Shown piece by piece: positions 33,109 to 45,366 of a stretch of 64,000 nt of DNA. The stretch lies in NCBI GenBank assembly GCA_029224185.1, contig CM055196.1:372001-436000 (forward strand), given 5' to 3'. Below the pieces are notes generated by a model that was not told where the DNA came from, did no database searches, and worked only from the letters and a program-made list of their open reading frames with translations. The DNA is from Karalla daura. Its lineage: Eukaryota; Chordata; Actinopteri; Chaetodontiformes; Leiognathidae. The stretch's first letter is position 1. Each line of letters starts with the position of its first letter. A program made the translations under genes and the position numbers.

Positions 33109-36100
33109 AAGCTTTTGCTGCCATGCTCAGCATGTAGGACACTATTATACAGCAAATTGCCTGTATTGTGTTCACAAAGCCGATTTAGGCCGTTTTACTG
33201 AACTGCGAGCGTCAAACTGTGGGACGATGCATTTCAGAAGCTCTTTCTACCACATTCATGATGTTGGCCGAAACTGCACAGCAAAATGCCTGTATTGTGT
33301 TCAGAAAGCCAAGTTGAGCCTTTTTATGGAACTGCGAACGCGAACTTGAGAAAACGCATTTGAGAAGCTTTTGCTGCCAAATTCAGCATGTTGGCCACTA
33401 CGATACAGCAGATTGCCTGGATTGTGTTCACAAAGCCGATTTCGGCCGTTTTACAGAACTGCAACCGTGAAACTGAGTGAAAGTGCATTTCAGAAGCTCT
33501 TTCTATCACATTCATCATGTTGGCCTAAACTGCAGGGCAAAATGCCTATAATGTGTTCAGATAGCCAAGTTGAGCCTTTTTATGCAACTGCGAACGCGAA
33601 AATGAGAAAACGCATTTGAGAAGCTTTTGCTGCCACCTTCAGCATGTAGGCCCCTACTAATCAGCAAAATTGCCTGTATTGTGTTCACAAAGCCGATTTC
33701 GGCCGTTTTAGAGAACTGCAACTGTGAAACTGAGTGAAAATGCACTTCAGTAGCTCTTTCTACCACATTCAACATGTTGGCCCAAAATGTACAGCAAAAT
33801 GCCTGTAATGTGTTCTGAAAGCCAAGTTGAGCCTTTTTATAGAACTACGAACGCGAAACTGAGAAAATGTATTTGAGAAGCTTTTGCTGCCATGTTCAGC
33901 ATGTTGGACACTACAATACAGCAAATTGCCTGTATTGTGTTCACAAAGCCGATTTCGGCCGTTTTACAGAACTGCAACCGTGAAACTGAGTGAAAATTCA
34001 TTTCAGTCGCTCTTTCTACCACATTCATCATGTTGGCCCAAACTGCACAGCAAAATGCCTGTAATGTGTTCTGAAAGCCGAGTTGAGCCTTTTTGTAGAA
34101 CTACGAACGCGAAACTGAGGAAATGTATTTGGGAAGCTTTTGCTGCCATGTTCAGCATGTTGGACACTACAATACAGCAAATTGCCTGTATTGTGTTCAC
34201 AAAGCCGATTTCGGCCGTTTTACAGAACTGCAACCGTGAAAATGAGTGAAAATGCATTTCAGAAGCTCTTTCTATCACATTCATCATGTTGGCCTAAACT
34301 GCAGGGCAAAATGCCTATAATGTGTTCAGAAAGCCAAGTTGAGCCTTTTTACGGAACTGCGAACGCGAAACTGAGAAAACGCATTTGAGAAGCTTTTGCT
34401 GCCACCTTAAGCATGTTGGCCCCTACTATACAGCAAAGTGCCTGTATTGTGTTCACAAAGCCGATTTCGGCCGTTTTACAGAACTGCAACCGTGAAAATG
34501 AGATAAAATGCATTTCAGGAGCTCTTTCTACCACATTCAACATGTTGGCCCAAAATGCACAGCAAAATGCCTGTAATATGTTCTGAAAGCCAAGTTGAGC
34601 CTTTTTATAGAACTACGGACGCAAAACTGAGGAAATGTATTTGAGAAGCTTTTGCTGCCATGTTCAGCATGTTGGACACTACTAAACACCAAATTGCCTG
34701 TATTGTGTTCACAAAGCCGATTTCGGCCGTTTTACAGAACTGCGAGCGTCAAATTATGGGACGATGCATTTCAGAAGCTCTTTCTACCACATTCATCATG
34801 TTGGCCCAAACTGCACAAGAAAATGCCTGTAATGTGTTCTGAAAGCCAAGTTGAGCCTTTTTATAGAACTACGAACGCGAAACTGAGAAAATGTATTTGA
34901 GAAGCTTTTGCTGCCATGTTCAGCATGTTGGACACTACAATACAGCAAATTGCCTGTATTGTGTTCACAAAGCCGATTTCGGCCGTTTTACAGAACTGCA
35001 ACCGTGAAACTGAGTGAAAATGCATTTCAGAAGCTCTTTCTACCACATTCATCATGTTGGCCCAAACTGCACAGCAAAATGCCTGTAATGTGTTCTGAAA
35101 GCCGAGTTGAGCCTTTTTGTAGAACTACGAACGCGAAACTGAGGAAATGTATTTGAGAAGCTTTTGCTGCCATGTTCAGCATGTTGGACACTACAATACA
35201 GCAAATTGCCTGTATTGTGTTCACAAAGCCGATTTCGGCCGTTTTACAGAACTGCAACCTTGAAACTGAGTGAAAATGCATTTCAGTAGCTCTTTCTACC
35301 ACATTCAACATGTTGGCCCAAAATGCACAGCAAAATGCCTGGAATGTGTTCTGAAAGCCGAGTTGAGCCTTTTTATAGAACTACGAACGCGAAACTGAGA
35401 AAACGCATTTGAGAAGCTTTTGCTGCCATATTCAGCATGTTGGCCACTACTATACAGCAGATTGCCTGTATTGTCTTCACAAAGCCGATTTCGGCCGTTT
35501 CACAGAACTGCGAGCGTCAAACTGTGGGAAGATGCATTTCAGAAGCTCTTTCTACCACATTCATCATGTTGGCCCAAACTGCACAGCAAAATGCCTGTAT
35601 TGTGTTCTGAAACCCAAGTTGAGCCTTTTTATAGAACTGCGAACGCGAAACTGAGAAAATGTATTTGAGAAGCTTTTGCTGCCATGTTCAGCATGTTGGA
35701 CACGACAATACAGCAAATTGCCTGTATTGTGTTCACACAGCCGATTTCGGCCGTTTTACAGAACTGCAACCGTGAAACTGAGTGAAAATGCATTTCAGTA
35801 GCTCTTTCTACCACATTCATCATGTTGGCATAAACTGCAGGGCAAAATGCCTATTATGTTTTCAGAAAGCCATGTTGACAAGCCTTTTTATGGAACTGCG
35901 AACGCGAAACTGAGAAAATGTATTTGAGAAGCTTTTGCTGCCATGTTCAGCATGTTGGACACTACTATACAGCAGATTGCCTGTATTGTCTTCACAAAGC
36001 CGATTTCGGCCGTTTCACAGAACTGCGAGCGTCAAACTGTGGGAAGATGCATTTCAGAAGCTCTTTCTACCACATTCATCATGTTGGCCCAAACTGCACA

Positions 36101-36184
36101 GCAAAATGCCTGTAATGTGTTCTGAAAGCCAAGTTGAGCCTTTTTATAGAACTACGAACGCAAAACTGAGAAAATGTATACGAG
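33109..36184. repeat. Array B HOR form I, 12-unit copy (3076 bp)
   Basis: The order is T-G-U-Q-Q3-L-N-Q2-R-Y-D-Y'. The final Y' (35929) begins with tggacactactatacagc, like F, switches to Y bases (agattgcctgtattgtcttc), then ends with gaacgcaaaactgag. It replaces T'-F, so the copy is one unit (256 bp) shorter than the full form. Confidence 0.9.
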
Positions 36185-39109
36185 AAGCTTTTGCTGCCAT
36201 GCTCAGCATGTAGGACACTATTATACAGCAAATTGCCTGTATTGTGTTCACAAAGCCGATTTAGGCCGTTTTACTGAACTGCGAGCGTCAAACTGTGGGA
36301 CGATGCATTTCAGAAGCTCTTTCTACCACATTCATGATGTTGGCCGAAACTGCACAGCAAAATGCCTGTATTGTGTTCAGAAAGCCAAGTTGAGCCTTTT
36401 TATGGAACTGCGAACGCGAACTTGAGAAAACGCATTTGAGAAGCTTTTGCTGCCAAATTCAGCATGTTGGCCACTACGATACAGCAGATTGCCTGGATTG
36501 TGTTCACAAAGCCGATTTCGGCCGTTTTACAGAACTGCAACCGTGAAACTGAGTGAAAGTGCATTTCAGAAGCTCTTTCTATCACATTCATCATGTTGGC
36601 CTAAACTGCAGGGCAAAATGCCTATAATGTGTTCAGATAGCCAAGTTGAGCCTTTTTATGCAACTGCGAACGCGAAAATGAGAAAACGCATTTGAGAAGC
36701 TTTTGCTGCCACCTTCAGCATGTAGGCCCCTACTAATCAGCAAAATTGCCTGTATTGTGTTCACAAAGCCGATTTCGGCCGTTTTAGAGAACTGCAACTG
36801 TGAAACTGAGTGAAAATGCACTTCAGTAGCTCTTTCTACCACATTCATCATGTTGGCCCAAACTGCACAAGAAAATGCCTGTAATGTGTTCTGAAAGCCG
36901 AGTTGAGCCTTTTTATAGAACTACGAACGCGAAACAGAGAAAACGCATTTGAGAAGCTTTTGCTGCCATATTCAGCATGTTGGCCACTACTATACAGCAG
37001 ATTGCCTGTATTGTCTTCACAAAGCCGATTTCGGCCGTTTCACAGAACTGCGAGCGTCAAACTGTGGGAAGATGCATTTCAGAAGCTCTTTCTACCACAT
37101 TCATCATGTTGGCCCAAACTGCACAGCAAAATGCCTGTAATGTGTTCTGAAACCCAAGTTGAGCCTTTTTATAGAACTGCGAACGCGAAACTGAGAAAAT
37201 GTATTTGAGAAGCTTTTGCTGCCATGTTCAGCATGTTGGACACGACAATACAGCAAATTGCCTGTATTGTGTTCACACAGCCGATTTCGGCCGTTTTACA
37301 GAACTGCAACCGTGAAACTGAGTGAAAATGCATTTCAGTAGCTCTTTCTACCACATTCATCATGTTGGCCTAAACTGCAGGGCAAAATGCCTATTATGTT
37401 TTCAGAAAGCCATGTTGACAAGCCTTTTTATGGAACTGCGAACGCGAAACTGAGAAAACGAATTTGAGAAGCTTTTGCTGCCACCTTCAGCATGTTGGCC
37501 ACTACTATACAGCAAATTGCCTGTATTGTGTTCACAAAGCCGATTTCGGCCGTTTTACAGAACTGCAACCGTGAAACTGAGTGAAAATGCATTTCAGAAG
37601 CTCTTTCTATCACATTCATCATGTTGGCCTAAACTGCAGGTCAAAATACCTATAATGTGTTCAGAAAGCCAAGTTGAGCCTTTTTACGGAACTGCGAACG
37701 CGAAACTGAGAAAACGCATTTGAGAAGCTTTTGCTGCCATGTTCAGCATGTTGGACACTACTATACAGCAATTTGCCTGTATTGTGTTCACAAAGCCGAT
37801 TTCGGCCGTTTTACAGAACTGCAACCGTGAAACTGAGTGAAAATTCATTTCAGTAGCTCTTTCTACCACATTCAACATGTTGGCCCAAAATGCACAGCAA
37901 AATGCCTGTAATATATTCTGAAAGCCAAGTTGAGCCTTTTTATAGAACTACGAACGCGAAACTGAGAAAACGCATTTGAGAAGCTTTTGCTGCCACCTTC
38001 AGCATGTTGGCCCCTACTATACAGCACATTGCCTGTATTGTGTTCACAAAGCCGATTTCGGCCGTTTTACAGAACTGCAACCGTAAAACTGAGTGAAAAT
38101 TCATTTCAGTAGCGCTTTCTACCACATTCAACATGTTGGCCCAAAATGCACAGCAAAATGCCTGTAATGTATTCTGAAAGCCAAGTTGAGCCTTTTTACG
38201 GAACTGCGAACGCGAAACTGAGAAAACGCATTTGAGAAGCTTTTGCTGCCACCTTAAGCATGTTGGCCCCTACTATACAGCAAAGTGCCTGTATTGTGTT
38301 CACAAAGCCGATTTCGGCCGTTTTACAGAACTGCAACCGTGAAAATGAGATAAAATGCATTTCAGGAGCTCTTTCTACCACATTCAACATGTTGGCCCAA
38401 AATGCACAGCAAAATGCCTGTAATATGTTCTGAAAGCCAAGTTGAGCCTTTTTATAGAACTACGGACGCAAAACTGAGGAAATGTATTTGAGAAGCTTTT
38501 GCTGCCATGTTCAGCATGTTGGACACTACTAAACACCAAATTGCCTGTATTGTGTTCACAAAGCCGATTTCGGCCGTTTTACAGAACTGCGAGCAGCAAA
38601 AGAAGCTTTTGCTGCCATGTTCAGCATGTTGGCCCCTACTATACAGCAAATTGTCTGTATTGTGTTCACAAAGCCGATCTCGGCCGTTTTACAGAACTGC
38701 AACCATGAAACTGAGTGAAATTGCATTTCAGTAGCTCTTTAAACCACATTCAAAATGTTGGCCCTAAATGCACAGCAAAATGCCTGTAATGTGTTCTGAA
38801 AGCCGAGTTGAGCCTTTTTATAGAACTACGAACGCGAAACTGAGAAAACGCACTTGCTTTTGCTGCCATGTTCAGCATGTTGGACACTACTATACAGCAA
38901 ATTGCCTGTATTGTGTTCAAAAAGCCGATTTCGGCCGTTTTACAGAACTGCAACTGTGAAACTGAGTGAAAATGCATTTCAGTAGCTCGTTCTACCACAT
39001 TCAACATGTTGGCCCAAAATGCACAGCAAAAAGCCTGTAATGTGTTCTGAAAGCCAAGTTGAGCCTTTTTATAGAACTACGAACGCAAAACTGAGAAAAT
39101 GTATACGAG
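36185..39109. repeat. Array B HOR form II, standard copy (2925 bp)
   Basis: The order is T-G-U-Y-D-P-O-C-L-N110-W-F. Its U unit has the second half of an N-like unit (cacaagaaaatgcc) followed by gaaacagagaaaac, a rare variant seen elsewhere only in O-type second halves and in copy 39110. Its N110 scar is at 38493-38602. Confidence 0.93.
38493..38602. repeat. N110 scar, second copy
   Basis: This has the same 110-bp truncation and agcaaaa filler as at 32492, exactly 6001 bp downstream. It is followed by the 251-bp W unit (38603-38853). Confidence 0.9.
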
Positions 39110-42034
39110 AAGCTTTTGCTGCCATGCTCAGCATGTAGGACACTATTATACAGCAAATTGCCTGTATTGTGTTCACAAAGCCGATTTAGGCCGTTTTACT
39201 GAACTGCGAGCGTCAAACTGTGGGACGATGCATTTCAGAAGCTCTTTCTACCACATTCATGATGTTGGCCGAAACTGCACAGCAAAATGCCTGTATTGTG
39301 TTCAGAAAGCCAAGTTGAGCCTTTTTATGGAACTGCGAACGCGAACTTGAGAAAACGCATTTGAGAAGCTTTTGCTGCCAAATTCAGCATGTTGGCCACT
39401 ACGATACAGCAGATTGCCTGGATTGTGTTCACAAAGCCGATTTCGGCCGTTTTACAGAACTGCAACCGTGAAACTGAGTGAAAGTGCATTTCAGAAGCTC
39501 TTTCTATCACATTCATCATGTTGGCCTAAACTGCAGGGCAAAATGCCTATAATGTGTTCAGATAGCCAAGTTGAGCCTTTTTATGCAACTGCGAACGCGA
39601 AAATGAGAAAACGCATTTGAGAAGCTTTTGCTGCCACCTTCAGCATGTAGGCCCCTACTAATCAGCAAAATTGCCTGTATTGTGTTCACAAAGCCGATTT
39701 CGGCCGTTTTAGAGAACTGCAACTGTGAAACTGAGTGAAAATGCACTTCAGTAGCTCTTTCTACCACATTCATCATGTTGGCCCAAACTGCACAAGAAAA
39801 TGCCTGTAATGTGTTCTGAAAGCCGAGTTGAGCCTTTTTATAGAACTACGAACGCGAAACAGAGAAAACGCATTTGAGAAGCTTTTGCTGCCATATTCAG
39901 CATGTTGGCCACTACTATACAGCAGATTGCCTGTATTGTCTTCACAAAGCCGATTTCGGCCGTTTCACAGAACTGCGAGCGTCAAACTGTGGGAAGATGC
40001 ATTTCAGAAGCTCTTTCTACCACATTCATCATGTTGGCCCAAACTGCACAGCAAAATGCCTGTAATGTGTTCTGAAACCCAAGTTGAGCCTTTTTATAGA
40101 ACTGCGAACGCGAAACTGAGAAAATGTATTTGAGAAGCTTTTGCTGCCATGTTCAGCATGTTGGACACGACAATACAGCAAATTGCCTGTATTGTGTTCA
40201 CACAGCCGATTTCGGCCGTTTTACAGAACTGCAACCGTGAAACTGAGTGAAAATGCATTTCAGTAGCTCTTTCTACCACATTCATCATGTTGGCCTAAAC
40301 TGCAGGGCAAAATGCCTATTATGTTTTCAGAAAGCCATGTTGACAAGCCTTTTTATGGAACTGCGAACGCGAAACTGAGAAAACGAATTTGAGAAGCTTT
40401 TGCTGCCACCTTCAGCATGTTGGCCACTACTATACAGCAAATTGCCTGTATTGTGTTCACAAAGCCGATTTCGGCCGTTTTACAGAACTGCAACCGTGAA
40501 ACTGAGTGAAAATGCATTTCAGAAGCTCTTTCTATCACATTCATCATGTTGGCCTAAACTGCAGGTCAAAATACCTATAATGTGTTCAGAAAGCCAAGTT
40601 GAGCCTTTTTACGGAACTGCGAACGCGAAACTGAGAAAACGCATTTGAGAAGCTTTTGCTGCCATGTTCAGCATGTTGGACACTACTATACAGCAATTTG
40701 CCTGTATTGTGTTCACAAAGCCGATTTCGGCCGTTTTACAGAACTGCAACCGTGAAACTGAGTGAAAATTCATTTCAGTAGCTCTTTCTACCACATTCAA
40801 CATGTTGGCCCAAAATGCACAGCAAAATGCCTGTAATATATTCTGAAAGCCAAGTTGAGCCTTTTTATAGAACTACGAACGCGAAACTGAGAAAACGCAT
40901 TTGAGAAGCTTTTGCTGCCACCTTCAGCATGTTGGCCCCTACTATACAGCACATTGCCTGTATTGTGTTCACAAAGCCGATTTCGGCCGTTTTACAGAAC
41001 TGCAACCGTAAAACTGAGTGAAAATTCATTTCAGTAGCGCTTTCTACCACATTCAACATGTTGGCCCAAAATGCACAGCAAAATGCCTGTAATGTATTCT
41101 GAAAGCCAAGTTGAGCCTTTTTACGGAACTGCGAACGCGAAACTGAGAAAACGCATTTGAGAAGCTTTTGCTGCCACCTTAAGCATGTTGGCCCCTACTA
41201 TACAGCAAAGTGCCTGTATTGTGTTCACAAAGCCGATTTCGGCCGTTTTACAGAACTGCAACCGTGAAAATGAGATAAAATGCATTTCAGGAGCTCTTTC
41301 TACCACATTCAACATGTTGGCCCAAAATGCACAGCAAAATGCCTGTAATATGTTCTGAAAGCCAAGTTGAGCCTTTTTATAGAACTACGGACGCAAAACT
41401 GAGGAAATGTATTTGAGAAGCTTTTGCTGCCATGTTCAGCATGTTGGACACTACTAAACACCAAATTGCCTGTATTGTGTTCACAAAGCCGATTTCGGCC
41501 GTTTTACAGAACTGCGAGCAGCAAAAGAAGCTTTTGCTGCCATGTTCAGCATGTTGGCCCCTACTATACAGCAAATTGTCTGTATTGTGTTCACAAAGCC
41601 GATCTCGGCCGTTTTACAGAACTGCAACCATGAAACTGAGTGAAATTGCATTTCAGTAGCTCTTTAAACCACATTCAAAATGTTGGCCCTAAATGCACAG
41701 CAAAATGCCTGTAATGTGTTCTGAAAGCCGAGTTGAGCCTTTTTATAGAACTACGAACGCGAAACTGAGAAAACGCACTTGCTTTTGCTGCCATGTTCAG
41801 CATGTTGGACACTACTATACAGCAAATTGCCTGTATTGTGTTCAAAAAGCCGATTTCGGCCGTTTTACAGAACTGCAACTGTGAAACTGAGTGAAAATGC
41901 ATTTCAGTAGCTCGTTCTACCACATTCAACATGTTGGCCCAAAATGCACAGCAAAAAGCCTGTAATGTGTTCTGAAAGCCAAGTTGAGCCTTTTTATAGA
42001 ACTACGAACGCAAAACTGAGAAAATGTATACGAG
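39110..42034. repeat. Array B HOR form II, standard copy (2925 bp)
   Basis: This is the head-to-tail neighbour of the preceding form II copy, with all unit types in the same order and the same gaacagag-type variant near 39859. I found no differences between the two by eye, which suggests a very recent duplication or an assembly duplication. Confidence 0.93.
41418..41527. repeat. N110 scar, third copy
   Basis: The same truncated N unit lies 2925 bp after the second copy, followed by the 251-bp W unit (41528-41778). Confidence 0.9.
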
Positions 42035-45000
42035 AAGCTTTTGCTGCCATGCTCAGCATGTAGGACACTATTATACAGCAAATTGCCTGTATTGTGTTCA
42101 CAAAGCCGATTTAGGCCGTTTTACTGAACTGCGAGCGTCAAACTGTGGGACGATGCATTTCAGAAGCTCTTTCTACCACATTCATGATGTTGGCCGAAAC
42201 TGCACAGCAAAATGCCTGTATTGTGTTCAGAAAGCCAAGTTGAGCCTTTTTATGGAACTGCGAACGCGAACTTGAGAAAACGCATTTGAGAAGCTTTTGC
42301 TGCCAAATTCAGCATGTTGGCCACTACGATACAGCAGATTGCCTGGATTGTGTTCACAAAGCCGATTTCGGCCGTTTTACAGAACTGCAACCGTGAAACT
42401 GAGTGAAAGTGCATTTCAGAAGCTCTTTCTATCACATTCATCATGTTGGCCTAAACTGCAGGGCAAAATGCCTATAATGTGTTCAGATAGCCAAGTTGAG
42501 CCTTTTTATGCAACTGCGAACGCGAAAATGAGAAAACGCATTTGAGAAGCTTTTGCTGCCACCTTCAGCATGTAGGCCCCTACTAATCAGCAAAATTGCC
42601 TGTATTGTGTTCACAAAGCCGATTTCGGCCGTTTTAGAGAACTGCAACTGTGAAACTGAGTGAAAATGCACTTCAGTAGCTCTTTCTACCACATTCAACA
42701 TGTTGGCCCAAAATGTACAGCAAAATGCCTGTAATGTGTTCTGAAAGCCAAGTTGAGCCTTTTTATAGAACTACGAACGCGAAACTGAGAAAATGTATTT
42801 GAGAAGCTTTTGCTGCCATGTTCAGCATGTTGGACACTACAATACAGCAAATTGCCTGTATTGTGTTCACAAAGCCGATTTCGGCCGTTTTACAGAACTG
42901 CAACCGTGAAACTGAGTGAAAATTCATTTCAGTCGCTCTTTCTACCACATTCATCATGTTGGCCCAAACTGCACAGCAAAATGCCTGTAATGTGTTCTGA
43001 AAGCCGAGTTGAGCCTTTTTGTAGAACTACGAACGCGAAACTGAGGAAATGTATTTGGGAAGCTTTTGCTGCCATGTTCAGCATGTTGGACACTACAATA
43101 CAGCAAATTGCCTGTATTGTGTTCACAAAGCCGATTTCGGCCGTTTTACAGAACTGCAACCGTGAAAATGAGTGAAAATGCATTTCAGAAGCTCTTTCTA
43201 TCACATTCATCATGTTGGCCTAAACTGCAGGGCAAAATGCCTATAATGTGTTCAGAAAGCCAAGTTGAGCCTTTTTACGGAACTGCGAACGCGAAACTGA
43301 GAAAACGCATTTGAGAAGCTTTTGCTGCCACCTTAAGCATGTTGGCCCCTACTATACAGCAAAGTGCCTGTATTGTGTTCACAAAGCCGATTTCGGCCGT
43401 TTTACAGAACTGCAACCGTGAAAATGAGATAAAATGCATTTCAGGAGCTCTTTCTACCACATTCAACATGTTGGCCCAAAATGCACAGCAAAATGCCTGT
43501 AATATGTTCTGAAAGCCAAGTTGAGCCTTTTTATAGAACTACGGACGCAAAACTGAGGAAATGTATTTGAGAAGCTTTTGCTGCCATGTTCAGCATGTTG
43601 GACACTACTAAACACCAAATTGCCTGTATTGTGTTCACAAAGCCGATTTCGGCCGTTTTACAGAACTGCGAGCGTCAAATTATGGGACGATGCATTTCAG
43701 AAGCTCTTTCTACCACATTCATCATGTTGGCCCAAACTGCACAAGAAAATGCCTGTAATGTGTTCTGAAAGCCAAGTTGAGCCTTTTTATAGAACTACGA
43801 ACGCGAAACTGAGAAAATGTATTTGAGAAGCTTTTGCTGCCATGTTCAGCATGTTGGACACTACAATACAGCAAATTGCCTGTATTGTGTTCACAAAGCC
43901 GATTTCGGCCGTTTTACAGAACTGCAACCGTGAAACTGAGTGAAAATGCATTTCAGAAGCTCTTTCTACCACATTCATCATGTTGGCCCAAACTGCACAG
44001 CAAAATGCCTGTAATGTGTTCTGAAAGCCGAGTTGAGCCTTTTTGTAGAACTACGAACGCGAAACTGAGGAAATGTATTTGAGAAGCTTTTGCTGCCATG
44101 TTCAGCATGTTGGACACTACAATACAGCAAATTGCCTGTATTGTGTTCACAAAGCCGATTTCGGCCGTTTTACAGAACTGCAACCTTGAAACTGAGTGAA
44201 AATGCATTTCAGTAGCTCTTTCTACCACATTCAACATGTTGGCCCAAAATGCACAGCAAAATGCCTGGAATGTGTTCTGAAAGCCGAGTTGAGCCTTTTT
44301 ATAGAACTACGAACGCGAAACTGAGAAAACGCATTTGAGAAGCTTTTGCTGCCATATTCAGCATGTTGGCCACTACTATACAGCAGATTGCCTGTATTGT
44401 CTTCACAAAGCCGATTTCGGCCGTTTCACAGAACTGCGAGCGTCAAACTGTGGGAAGATGCATTTCAGAAGCTCTTTCTACCACATTCATCATGTTGGCC
44501 CAAACTGCACAGCAAAATGCCTGTATTGTGTTCTGAAACCCAAGTTGAGCCTTTTTATAGAACTGCGAACGCGAAACTGAGAAAATGTATTTGAGAAGCT
44601 TTTGCTGCCATGTTCAGCATGTTGGACACGACAATACAGCAAATTGCCTGTATTGTGTTCACACAGCCGATTTCGGCCGTTTTACAGAACTGCAACCGTG
44701 AAACTGAGTGAAAATGCATTTCAGTAGCTCTTTCTACCACATTCATCATGTTGGCATAAACTGCAGGGCAAAATGCCTATTATGTTTTCAGAAAGCCATG
44801 TTGACAAGCCTTTTTATGGAACTGCGAACGCGAAACTGAGAAAATGTATTTGAGAAGCTTTTGCTGCCATGTTCAGCATGTTGGACACTATTATACAGCA
44901 AATTGCCTGTATTGTGTTCACAAAGCCGATTTAGGCCGTTTTACTGAACTGCGAGCGTCAAACTGTGGGACGATGCATTTCAGAAGCTCTTTCTACCACA

Positions 45001-45366
45001 TTCATGATGTTGGCCGAAACTGCACAGCAAAATGCCTGTAATGTGTTCTGAAACCCAAGTTGAGCCTTTTTATAGAACTGCGAACGCGAAACTGAGAAAA
45101 TGTATTTGAGAAGCTTTTGCTGCCATGTTCAGCATGTTGGACACTACTATACAGCAAATTGCCTGTATTGTGTTCAAAAAGCCGATTTCGGCCGTTTTAC
45201 AGAACTGCAACTGTGAAACTGAGTGAAAATGCATTTCAGTAGCTCGTTCTACCACATTCAACATGTTGGCCCAAAATGCACAGCAAAAAGCCTGTAATGT
45301 GTTCTGAAAGCCAAGTTGAGCCTTTTTATAGAACTACGAACGCAAAACTGAGAAAATGTATACGAG
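42035..45366. repeat. Array B HOR form I, full copy (13 units, 3332 bp)
   Basis: Order and length are the same as at 23264-26595, including T' at 44855 (tggacactattatacagc with gatttaggcc) and the ggcataaactgc variant in D. The two copies are separated by form II blocks, so the forms are interspersed, not segregated. Confidence 0.92.
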
